Below, piece after piece: positions 27,851 to 35,437 of a stretch of DNA of 64,000 nt. Positions within the stretch are counted from its first letter, which is position 1. The number at the start of each line of letters is the position of its first letter. A program made the position numbers and the translations under genes. The stretch spans positions 62,001-126,000 of the forward strand of contig DEKW01000020.1 in assembly GCA_002354055.1 (NCBI GenBank), in the 5' to 3' direction. The DNA is from Bacteroidales bacterium UBA2712. GTDB taxonomy: Bacteria > Bacteroidota > Bacteroidia > Bacteroidales > Paludibacteraceae. Under the pieces are notes generated by a model. That model made no database searches. It was not told where the DNA came from and saw only the letters and a list, made by a program, of their open reading frames with translations.

Positions 27851-28765
27851 ATGTTTCGACTAATCATATTAAGTATAGTTGTTTCTGCGAGTATCGACTC
27901 GACGATGCTGATGATCGGCGACCAGACGGCGATGCACCTGAGTGTGACGCAGGAGGCGAACGAGCGGGTCGAGATGCCCGTTTTCGGCGAGACGCTGCAG
28001 GACGGTATTGAGATCGTAAACCGCTCAGCGGTGGACACCACTACCCTACCCGACGGACGCTTGCAATTGAGCCAGGAGCTGACGCTGACGTCGTTCAAAG
28101 ACAGCCTCTTTGCTGTGGCTCCGATAGCGGTGGTGAGCGGTGGAGACACCTTCTGGACCGAGCCTATGGCGCTGAACGTCATCCAGCCTTTTGAGGTGGA
28201 CAGTTCACTCGCCATCACAGATATAAAGGACATCGAGAAAGCGCCGATATACTGGTGGGGCATCATCCGTTGGATCCTGCTCGCTTTGGCGGTTATCGGT
28301 CTTTTTGTAGGCGCATACTACGGCGTACTATGGTACCGCAAGCATTTCCTCAAAGAGGAAGAGGTCATCGAGCCGGAGCTGCTGCGTCCGGCGGATGAAG
28401 TAGCCCTCGAGAAACTCGACGAGATCAAGGCGCAGAAGATCTGGAAAGACGGTAAGGTCAAGGAGTACCAGACCGAGTTGACGGATGTCGTGCGTGAGTA
28501 TATTGGTCGCCGTTTTGACGTCCAGAGTACGGAGAAGACCTCCGATGAGACGCTGCGCGCGATGAAACCGCTCATCGACAAAGAGCTCTTTGCCAAACTC
28601 AGCAAGATGCTCCAACTCGCCGACCTCGTGAAGTTTGCCAAATGGCACACGACGCCGGACGAGAACGAGCAGGCACTAAGCACGGCGTATGAGTTCGTCA
28701 ATGAGACGAGGCCTACCCCCGACCCCTCCCTAAAAGGAGGGGAGGAAGAGACACCTCAAGCGTAA
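27851..28765 (+). CDS. DUF4381/BatD-like membrane protein of the Bat operon
   Basis: 304 residues: a short signal-like N-terminus, a periplasmic beta-rich domain (residues about 20-130), one transmembrane helix around 140-162 (IIRWILLALAVIGLFVGAY) and a cytoplasmic helical domain (EYQTELTDVVREYIGRRFDV) of the type also found at the BatD C-terminus. It probably forms part of the membrane Bat complex with the MoxR/VWA proteins. The last residues (RPTPDPSLKGGEE) are encoded by a GC-rich hairpin, CCCCTCC/GGAGGGG (28723-28742), of a repeat type common in Bacteroidales genomes; it seems to have extended the C-terminus. Confidence 0.75.
   Translation: MFRLIILSIVVSASIDSTMLMIGDQTAMHLSVTQEANERVEMPVFGETLQDGIEIVNRSAVDTTTLPDGRLQLSQELTLTSFKDSLFAVAPIAVVSGGDTFWTEPMALNVIQPFEVDSSLAITDIKDIEKAPIYWWGIIRWILLALAVIGLFVGAYYGVLWYRKHFLKEEEVIEPELLRPADEVALEKLDEIKAQKIWKDGKVKEYQTELTDVVREYIGRRFDVQSTEKTSDETLRAMKPLIDKELFAKLSKMLQLADLVKFAKWHTTPDENEQALSTAYEFVNETRPTPDPSLKGGEEETPQA
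28723..28742 (+). repeat. GC-rich hairpin repeat at a gene 3' end
   Basis: CCCCTCC-ctaaaa-GGAGGGG, inside the final codons of the DUF4381-like gene. A related block (cccctctcc ... aggaggg) lies between nusA and infB at about 38194-38230. Confidence 0.65.
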
Positions 28766-28801
28766 ATGAACAAATGGTAAATGACAAAATGGTAAATAAT
28801 T
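28766..28801 (+). repeat. AAATGGT-type array in the batA leader
   Basis: Units related to aaatggt/aaatgac (gaacaaatggtaaatgac, aaaatggtaaataa) fill the 36-nt gap between the two genes. The same sequence type occurs at 44426-44462, 44949-44996, 53862-53895 and 55321-55363. Confidence 0.7.
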
Positions 28802-29788
28802 ATGACATTTGCTAATCCGGGATATTTATTTTTATTACTGCTGCTGATCCCCGTGATCGTGTGGTATCTGTACGAGCTTCGCAAGTCCGATGCCAGCATC
28901 CAGATCTCGGACACGACGAGTCTGGCGGCGCAGCCGAAGAGTTGGCGGATCTGGTTGCTGCACGTGCCGTTCGGTCTTCGTGTAGCGGCTATCACCTTAT
29001 TATCACTCGCGCTCGCGCGCCCGCAGTTGACCAACCGCTGGTCGTCGGAATCGACGGAAGGAATCGACATCATGATGGCCTTGGATATATCCGGTACGAT
29101 GTTAGCAGAGGACCTTCGCCCGAACCGTCTGGAGGCTGCCAAACAAGTGGCTTCGGACTTCGTGATCGCAAGACCTAACGACCAGATCGGTCTGGTGGTT
29201 TTTGCCGGCGAGAGTTTCACGCAATGCCCTCTGACGACGGATCACGCCGTGCTTGTCAATCTCTTCAAATCCGTCGAATACGGTATGATTGAGGACGGAA
29301 CCGCCATCGGTCTGGGTCTCGCGAACGCCGTGAACCGAATGAAAGACAGCGAGACGAAATCGAAAGTGGTGATTTTGCTAACCGACGGTTCGAACAACCG
29401 CGGTGACATTGACCCGCAGACAGCAGCACAGATCGCCAAGACCTACGGAATACGCGTTTATACGGTCGGTGTAGGTAGTTACGGGCAGACCCGTGTGCCG
29501 GTGAAGACACCGATGGGCATGCAGTACATGACGATGGACTCAGAGTTTGACGAAGGGACGCTGCGCGGCATCGCAGAGACCACAGGAGGTCAGTATTTCC
29601 GCGCCACCGACAACACCAGTCTCAAGCGCATCTACGAGCAGATCGACCAGTTGGAGAAGACCAAACTGCGTGTTCGCGAGTACAGTAAACACACAGAGAA
29701 CTTCGCACCGTTCCTCTTCGCCGCGTTGTTCTGCCTCCTGTTAGAGGTCATTTTGAGATACTTCGTGCTACGCACAATTACGAATTAA
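28802..29788 (+). CDS. batA: VWA-domain membrane protein BatA
   Basis: 328 residues: N-terminal helices at about 5-22 and 55-75, a VWA domain with MIDAS residues DISGT at D95-S97-T99, and a C-terminal transmembrane helix (FAPFLFAALFCLLLEVIL, about 305-322). BatA and BatB are paired inner-membrane VWA proteins; in Bacteroides fragilis the bat genes support aerotolerance. The order moxR-DUF58-DUF4381-batA-batB is the expected one. It is separated from batB by a 15-nt AATTACG-type repeat. Confidence 0.93.
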   Translation: MTFANPGYLFLLLLLIPVIVWYLYELRKSDASIQISDTTSLAAQPKSWRIWLLHVPFGLRVAAITLLSLALARPQLTNRWSSESTEGIDIMMALDISGTMLAEDLRPNRLEAAKQVASDFVIARPNDQIGLVVFAGESFTQCPLTTDHAVLVNLFKSVEYGMIEDGTAIGLGLANAVNRMKDSETKSKVVILLTDGSNNRGDIDPQTAAQIAKTYGIRVYTVGVGSYGQTRVPVKTPMGMQYMTMDSEFDEGTLRGIAETTGGQYFRATDNTSLKRIYEQIDQLEKTKLRVREYSKHTENFAPFLFAALFCLLLEVILRYFVLRTITN

Positions 29789-29806
29789 TAATTACGAATT
29801 AGTATG
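29773..29806 (+). repeat. AATTACG-type array at the batA/batB junction
   Basis: Two aattacgaatta blocks (acaattacgaattaataattacg in two parts: acaattacgaatta, ataattacg) that include the batA stop codon region and reach the batB ATG. Confidence 0.65.
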
Positions 29807-31537
29807 TTTCGTTTTGCAAATATAGATGTTTTATGGCTGCTGGTCAGCGTACCGGTCTTTTCCTTGGCCTACGTATGGTACACGCGCCTCAAACGCCGCC
29901 AGTTAGAGGAGTTCGGAGATAAGGAGCTGGTGGCACAACTCATGCCGAACGCCAGCCGCGTGCGTCCGAATGTGAAGTTCACGATTCTGATGGTGGCTCT
30001 AACGCTGCTCATCATCGCTGCCGCACGGCCGCAGTTCGGGCAATCCGAACGCACGGAGAAGCGGCAAGGTATCGAAGCCATCGTGGCGCTGGATATCTCC
30101 AACTCGATGATGGCAGAAGATGTCGCGCCGAACCGTCTCGACCGCGCCAAACAGATGTTATCCAAGTTAATGGACAATATGGTGAACGACAAAGTGGGAC
30201 TCGTCGTCTTTGCCGGAGATGCGTTCGTACAACTGCCGATCACCTGCGACTACGTCTCAGCGAAGATGTTCCTCAATACCATCAAACCCGAGCTCATCAA
30301 GACGCAGGGTACCGCTATCGGTGCGGCGTTGAGTACATCCATCCGCTGTTTTGGCGAGCAGAGCGACGCCAGCCGTGCGATCATCCTCATCACCGATGGT
30401 GAGAACCACGAAGACGACGCCGTAGCAGTAGCCAAACGCGCCAAAGAGGAAGGGATCCAAGTGCTGGTAGTCGGTATCGGTAAGCCCGAAGGCAGCCCGA
30501 TTCCTGTAGCGGGTACGAACAACTTCATGAAGGACCGTCAGGGGAACGTCGTCGTGAGCCGTCTTAACGAAGACATGTGCCGCGAGATAGCGCAAGCCGG
30601 TGGAGGTATATACGTCCGTTGCGACAACTCAAACACCGCTACCAAAGCCATCCAGAAAGAGCTCGACAAGCTGGCGACCCAAGAGATCGAGACCACCACT
30701 TATACCGACTACAACGAGCAGTTCCAGTCCTTCGCGCTCATCGCGTTACTGCTGCTTGTGATTGATTTCTTCATCTTTAACCGCAAGAACAAGATGATTA
30801 CCCGTCTGGATATTTTCGGAGAGGGTTCGCGCCACGCTGTGACGGCCCTTTTGCTGCTCGTCAGCTTAAGCACTTTTGCGCAGAAAGAGGCTTCAGACGT
30901 GCGCCGCGGCAACCGCGAGTACAACAAACAGAACTACACCGAGGCTGAAGTCAACTACCGCCGCGGTCTGGAGAAGAACAAGAACGGCTACGAGGCACAT
31001 TACAACCTCGGTGACGCGCTCTTCAAACAAGACAAGTACGCAGACGCGCAGGCTGAGTTCGAGACCGCTGCGAAAATGCTGGATAAAAAGACCGACAAGA
31101 CCCGTTACGCCAAGGCGATGCATAACATCGGTAACTGTCATTTTGCGCAGCAACAATACGACAAAGCCGTAGCCGCGTACCAGGAGTCGCTGCGCGCCAA
31201 CCCAGCCGACGACGACACGCGATATAACCTCGTCAAGTCGATGCAGATGTTGCAACAACAGCAGCAACAGCAGCAACAAAACCAGCAGAACCAGGACCAG
31301 AAACAAGACCAACAACAACAGCAACAGCAACAACAAGAACAACAACAAAATCAGGATCAGCAACAAGATCAGCAAGAACAACAAGAGCAACAGCAGCAAC
31401 AAGAACAAAACGACGACCAGATGGACAAAGAGACCGCGGAGCAGATCCTGCAGGCCCTCGAGCAAGACGAGCAAGATACCCAGGAGAAGATGCAGCGTCA
31501 GCAAGGTCGCAAACGTCGCGTAGAAAAAGAATGGTAA
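29804..31537 (+). CDS. BatB-BatC fusion: VWA domain joined to TPR domain with poly-Q tail
   Basis: 577 residues. The first part is a complete BatB: N-terminal helices, VWA domain with MIDAS DISNS (D97-S99-S101) and a closing helix (FALIALLLLVIDFFIF). It continues without a stop into a complete BatC beginning at Met331, with its own signal-like helix (AVTALLLLVSLSTFAQ) and three TPR units (YEAHYNLGDALFKQ, RYAKAMHNIGNCHFAQQ, ANPADDDTRYNLV). From about residue 481 comes a Gln-rich tail of some 55 residues. In relatives known to me batB and batC are separate genes. The fusion would place both domains on one membrane-anchored chain. Confidence 0.9.
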   Translation: MFRFANIDVLWLLVSVPVFSLAYVWYTRLKRRQLEEFGDKELVAQLMPNASRVRPNVKFTILMVALTLLIIAAARPQFGQSERTEKRQGIEAIVALDISNSMMAEDVAPNRLDRAKQMLSKLMDNMVNDKVGLVVFAGDAFVQLPITCDYVSAKMFLNTIKPELIKTQGTAIGAALSTSIRCFGEQSDASRAIILITDGENHEDDAVAVAKRAKEEGIQVLVVGIGKPEGSPIPVAGTNNFMKDRQGNVVVSRLNEDMCREIAQAGGGIYVRCDNSNTATKAIQKELDKLATQEIETTTYTDYNEQFQSFALIALLLLVIDFFIFNRKNKMITRLDIFGEGSRHAVTALLLLVSLSTFAQKEASDVRRGNREYNKQNYTEAEVNYRRGLEKNKNGYEAHYNLGDALFKQDKYADAQAEFETAAKMLDKKTDKTRYAKAMHNIGNCHFAQQQYDKAVAAYQESLRANPADDDTRYNLVKSMQMLQQQQQQQQQNQQNQDQKQDQQQQQQQQQEQQQNQDQQQDQQEQQEQQQQQEQNDDQMDKETAEQILQALEQDEQDTQEKMQRQQGRKRRVEKEW

Positions 31538-31539
31538 GT

Positions 31540-33393
31540 ATGAGAAAAATAATAACTATAGTATTCGCTTTCATTACCTTATCGGCTTTTGCGGATGAGG
31601 TGGTCTTCAAGGCGCAAGCGCCCAAACAAGTAGTGGTCGGTCGGCCGTTTCAGGTGACCTACACCGTCAACCAACGGAGCCGCGACCTGCGGGCACCGGA
31701 GTTCACAGATTTCGATGTCCTCTCAGGTCCGTACACCTCGACCAGCAGCAGTACCTCGTTCGTCAACGGCAAACGCACCTCGTCCTTTGAGCAGACGTAC
31801 ACGTACATGCTCATGGCACAAAAAGCCGGTACGTTCACTATCGGTCCTGCGACCGTCAAAGTGGATGGCGAGCAAGTGCAGTCCAACGGCGTACGGATTC
31901 AAGTCCTGCCGGAGGATGAACAAGCGCAGAGCAATCAGCCTTCAGCCGCCGGCGGTCAGGCGAGTCAGCGTAGCCAGAGTGCGCAATCGAGTTCCTCCGG
32001 AGCCGTTAACTCCGAGAACCTCTTTGTGCGCACCATCGCGTCCAAGACCCGCGTGCACGAGCAAGAGGCGCTGATGATCACCTACAAGCTTTACTTCGCG
32101 AACGTCGATGTAGCGCAGTTGACCAACAACACCAAGCTGCCGGAGTTCACGGGCTTCCTTAAACAGGAGTTGGAGCAAGGCGAGATACAGACGGAGTTGG
32201 AGCACTATAACGGCCGCAACTACCAGACCGCCGTGCTCTATCGCACCATCCTCTACCCGCAACACTCTGGCGACATTAAGATCGACCCGGCGAACTTTGA
32301 AGCCGTTCTGCGTGTGCAGACAAGGTCTCAAGTTCGCTCGATCTTCGATGATTTCTTCGGCTCTTACACCAACGTCACAAAGATGCTCACGGCTCCCGGC
32401 GTGACGATCCATGTAGCAGCGCTGCCAAGCGGCAAACCTGCAGGATTCAGCGGCGGTGTGGGAAAATTCACGCTGACGCCTTCAATCTCGCAGACCGAAG
32501 TACAGACCAACGATGCCGTGACCATTAAGTTGGACATTTCCGGCGCAGGAAACATGAAACTGCTCAAGACTCCTGCCATCGATTGGCCGGAAGGCTTCGA
32601 ACCGTACGACCCGAAGGTGACCAATAACTTCAACACCACCACTTCGGGCGTCAGCGGCACCAAGTCCATCGAGTACCTTGCGATCCCACGTAGCGCAGGA
32701 GAATACACGATCCCAGCTGTCCACTTCAGCTATTTCGATATCGACGAGAAAGCCTACAAGACCCTCTCGACACCTGAGTACACCATCCTCGTGAAACGCG
32801 GTGCCGGCGCTTCATCCAACGCGGGCAGCGAAGAAGGTGCGGTCGTTTATCATGCCCAGAAAGAAGACATCAAACAACTCGGTTCCGACATCCGGTACAT
32901 CGATACGAAAAAGCCTAAGTCATCAAACATCAAACATCAGGTATCAGACATCAACCATATATGGTTGTTCTACGTCATACCGGCGTTCTTCGCCCTGATT
33001 CTCTTGGTTGTTCTGCGCAAGCAGATCAAGGAGAATGCCGACCTGGCGCGGGTACGTTACAAGAAAGCCAACAAGGTAGCCAAGAAGCGTCTCAAAGCTG
33101 CTGCCGCAGCGCTCAAAGCGAACGACAAGGATCATTTCTACGAAGAGATCGAGCGCGCTGCGTGGACCTACCTATCCGACCGGCTCTCTATCCCGACAGC
33201 CGACCTCAACAAGGAAAATATAGCGTCTCTGCTCGCGCAGAAGGACGTGCCGGAAGCAATCATCACAGAGGTGAAGAACGTCCTCTCGACGGCGGAGTTC
33301 GCGCGCTACGCACCGACCACCGACCACGCCATGGATGACCTCTACGAGGCGACCACCAACATCATTAACAAACTAGAGGAACAGAAATTATGA
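31540..33393 (+). CDS. batD: BatD family protein
   Basis: 617 residues from ATG 31540; an earlier ATG at 31531 overlaps the batC stop and would spoil the signal peptide. The signal peptide ends near LSAFAD. Residues 20-430 are beta-sandwich repeats (FKAQAPKQVVVGRPFQVTY, then AGTFTIGPATVKVDG). One transmembrane helix lies around 460-485 (IWLFYVIPAFFALILLVVL), and a cytoplasmic helical tail follows. BatD is the large periplasmic component of the Bat system. A CATCAAA array (32921-32955) encodes SSNIKHQVSDINH just before the membrane helix. Confidence 0.92.
   Translation: MRKIITIVFAFITLSAFADEVVFKAQAPKQVVVGRPFQVTYTVNQRSRDLRAPEFTDFDVLSGPYTSTSSSTSFVNGKRTSSFEQTYTYMLMAQKAGTFTIGPATVKVDGEQVQSNGVRIQVLPEDEQAQSNQPSAAGGQASQRSQSAQSSSSGAVNSENLFVRTIASKTRVHEQEALMITYKLYFANVDVAQLTNNTKLPEFTGFLKQELEQGEIQTELEHYNGRNYQTAVLYRTILYPQHSGDIKIDPANFEAVLRVQTRSQVRSIFDDFFGSYTNVTKMLTAPGVTIHVAALPSGKPAGFSGGVGKFTLTPSISQTEVQTNDAVTIKLDISGAGNMKLLKTPAIDWPEGFEPYDPKVTNNFNTTTSGVSGTKSIEYLAIPRSAGEYTIPAVHFSYFDIDEKAYKTLSTPEYTILVKRGAGASSNAGSEEGAVVYHAQKEDIKQLGSDIRYIDTKKPKSSNIKHQVSDINHIWLFYVIPAFFALILLVVLRKQIKENADLARVRYKKANKVAKKRLKAAAAALKANDKDHFYEEIERAAWTYLSDRLSIPTADLNKENIASLLAQKDVPEAIITEVKNVLSTAEFARYAPTTDHAMDDLYEATTNIINKLEEQKL
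32921..32955 (+). repeat. In-frame CATCAAA array in batD
   Basis: Five 7-nt units (catcaaa, catcaaa, catcagg, tatcaga, catcaac) adding a hydrophilic stretch in the linker before the transmembrane helix. Confidence 0.75.
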
Positions 33394-34154
33394 AAATAGG
33401 CAATTTGACCATTACGTCATTACGTTATTACGTCATCACGACCCTTTTGCTATTCAGCGCGTTCACTTTTGCCCAGGACGCTTTTGACGCAGCGAACGCA
33501 GCGTACGCAGATGGCCGCTACGAAGAGGCGGCGGCGATGTATCAGACGCTCTTGGACGAGCAGTCTGACGCAACGCTTTATTACAACCTCGGCAACTCCC
33601 GTTTCAAACAAGGCGAGCTGGCGCAAGCGATCCTCAATTACGAGCGTGCGCTGCGTCTCAAGCCTAACTACAAGGACGCGCAGTACAACCTGGCCTTTGC
33701 GCAATCCCGCATCACGGATAATATCGTCGAGCAGGATTTCTTCCTCTCCTCATGGGCTCGCACGGTGCGAAACAGCCTTAGCGAGCGCACTTGGTGGAGC
33801 ACCTCTATCGGACTCTTCATCTGCGCCCTGATTACCCTCCTGCTCTTCCTCCTCGGTCGCGAGTTATGGCTGCGTAAGACAGCATTCCACGTAGCATGGA
33901 TAGCGCTTCTCTTCTCCCTCATCGCCGGGCTCAACGCAGGCTCCTTGCGTCAAAGAAACACCCTGCGCAATGAGGCAATCATCACACAGGGTGTCGTTAA
34001 TGTCAAGTCTTCTCCTGATCGTTCAGGAACGGACCTCTTCACCATTCACGAAGGTACAAAAGTAACGATTCGTGAGACCCTCGGCGAGTGGGTTAACGTG
34101 TCCGTTGGCTCGAACGAGGGTTGGATGAAGGCTGCGCATCTTGAGAGGATCTAG
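33390..34154 (+). CDS. batE: BatE: TPR protein with C-terminal SH3-like domain
   Basis: 254 residues: signal peptide to about residue 29 (FSAFTFAQ), TPR units at about 30-105 (ATLYYNLGNSRFKQG, PNYKDAQYNLAFAQ), two transmembrane helices (about 132-150 and 160-180) and an SH3-like domain (VNVKSSPDRSGTDLFTIHEG, WVNVSVGSNEGWMKAAHLE). It overlaps batD by 4 nt. The N-terminal codons lie in a CATTACGT array (33410-33441), which encodes part of the signal peptide. Its last 62 nt overlap the 3' end of a convergent gene. Confidence 0.9.
   Translation: MKIGNLTITSLRYYVITTLLLFSAFTFAQDAFDAANAAYADGRYEEAAAMYQTLLDEQSDATLYYNLGNSRFKQGELAQAILNYERALRLKPNYKDAQYNLAFAQSRITDNIVEQDFFLSSWARTVRNSLSERTWWSTSIGLFICALITLLLFLLGRELWLRKTAFHVAWIALLFSLIAGLNAGSLRQRNTLRNEAIITQGVVNVKSSPDRSGTDLFTIHEGTKVTIRETLGEWVNVSVGSNEGWMKAAHLERI
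33410..33441 (+). repeat. 8-nt CATTACGT array within the batE signal sequence
   Basis: Units cattacgt, cattacgt, tattacgt, catcacga, read as ITSLRYYVITT at the start of the signal peptide. Confidence 0.7.
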
Positions 34155-35403
34155 TTCCGCTCGTGCGCGTCGAAGAGCCGCTCGTACGAGTACTTGTACC
34201 GCTTGTTCGCGTAGAAGTACTGCTTGTGCGGCTTGAGTTTCCACTCTCGCGTTTCACAGTCGTTGTACGACCTGTACTGTCGGTGGTTTTCACCGTAGTG
34301 CGGGTCGTACCGTTTTTATTCACGCGCGTATCGATTGTTGTACCTGTCGTCGGAGTCTTCGTACGGGAAGAGCCCGATGTTCCGCTGGTGCGTGTCGAGG
34401 TAGTCGTAGTAGTCGTAGTAGTCGTAGTACTCGTCTTTGCCTGCGTCGTGGTCTTTGAAGTCGTGGCGGTCGTAGTGCCGCTGGTACGCGTCGAGGTACT
34501 TGGTTTGTCACTCGTACGCGCACTACTCTTCTCTACCTCGGTACGCAGCTGAGCCGCGTTACGAACACTCACGCCGGAAGAAGCCGCCGTACGAGTCACG
34601 CGGCGCTCGAACGAGTCATCCGGATGCTGTACCCCGTAGTCGTTCCTGCGATGCGACTGCGTCATCTCCGTATAACCGCTATAGAAAGGCTTGGAGGGGT
34701 AATCGCAGTGGTGGCAGTAGTGATGGTTCGTCATGTACGTCGTCACGTATGCCTGGTAATGGTTGATAACCACCGGTTTAGGCTGAGTGTAATACGACGG
34801 GTAGTAGCCGTAGTAGTACGGCGAAGACCAAACGGCGTACGTCGCATGTCCATACACGTTCCACATCGGCGGACGCTTCACGAAGACCGGACGAACGATA
34901 TAGTTATAACCGTACAAGTACGGATCGCCTATCACCTCTACGTACAGCAAATCGGCTCTGCGCTCTGCCACTATTGTAGCGACGTCCTGGAACATGCTCG
35001 GGCCCACACAAGCCTGCAACAACAAGGTGTGGTAGTACCCACGGGAAGTCTCAATAACGCGGATGTAATCAATCCATCCGTCGCGATTAAGGTCGAGGTT
35101 ATTGATCATATACCGGCTGGAGTTGAGGATCTGCTCAAACTCTCTGACGGAGTTTGACTCCGCAAAAGCCGCAGCTACCGCATTGAGGTCCAGCGAGAAA
35201 CACAGATCCGTGTTGTAGTTCGTTACCGTGAAGGTCGTCACCGTCGTCACTTTCGGCGAAGGAGTCGTCACCGTCGTCACGTAGGTCGGTTGAGGAACCG
35301 GTTTCTCACGGACTACGACTACCGGTTCAGACACCGTTCGGATGGTCGTCCAGCAACCGGTTAACACCACTGCTGCCAGAACTAATAATGCTATTTTTTT
35401 CAT
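34093..35403 (-). CDS. Lipoprotein with Thr/Ser/Arg-rich disordered tail
   Basis: 436 residues from ATG 35403 (MKKIALLVLAAVVLTGC; a start 12 nt upstream is possible). Lipobox LTGC. Residues about 50-190 form a folded domain with a calcium-loop-like LDLNRDGWID. A Tyr/His-rich section follows (YYYGYYPSYYTQ), then a 150-residue tail of TRTSGTS and poly-Thr runs that is surely disordered. Function unknown. The repetitive tail is encoded by 12-15 nt repeats, and its 3' end lies antisense to the SH3 domain of batE. It follows infB in the same orientation. Confidence 0.7.
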   Translation of the reverse strand: MKKIALLVLAAVVLTGCWTTIRTVSEPVVVVREKPVPQPTYVTTVTTPSPKVTTVTTFTVTNYNTDLCFSLDLNAVAAAFAESNSVREFEQILNSSRYMINNLDLNRDGWIDYIRVIETSRGYYHTLLLQACVGPSMFQDVATIVAERRADLLYVEVIGDPYLYGYNYIVRPVFVKRPPMWNVYGHATYAVWSSPYYYGYYPSYYTQPKPVVINHYQAYVTTYMTNHHYCHHCDYPSKPFYSGYTEMTQSHRRNDYGVQHPDDSFERRVTRTAASSGVSVRNAAQLRTEVEKSSARTSDKPSTSTRTSGTTTATTSKTTTQAKTSTTTTTTTTTTSTRTSGTSGSSRTKTPTTGTTIDTRVNKNGTTRTTVKTTDSTGRTTTVKRESGNSSRTSSTSTRTSGTSTRTSGSSTRTSGTRSSQDAQPSSNPRSSQRTR

Positions 35404-35409
35404 GCCTTT

Positions 35410-35437
35410 ACACATTACACATTAAACATCACACATT
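35410..35437 (-). repeat. ACACATT array between infB and the lipoprotein gene
   Basis: Four 7-nt units on the + strand (acacatt, acacatt, aaacatc, acacatt) spanning from the infB stop codon to the lipoprotein start. Confidence 0.7.

Noticed and set aside
31246..31420. CAA/CAG-rich stretch as a noncoding repeat element
   Set aside because: It is in frame at the BatC C-terminus, where Gln-rich tails are plausible, and mixed CAA/CAG codons with Asn/Asp interruptions indicate selection on protein sequence.
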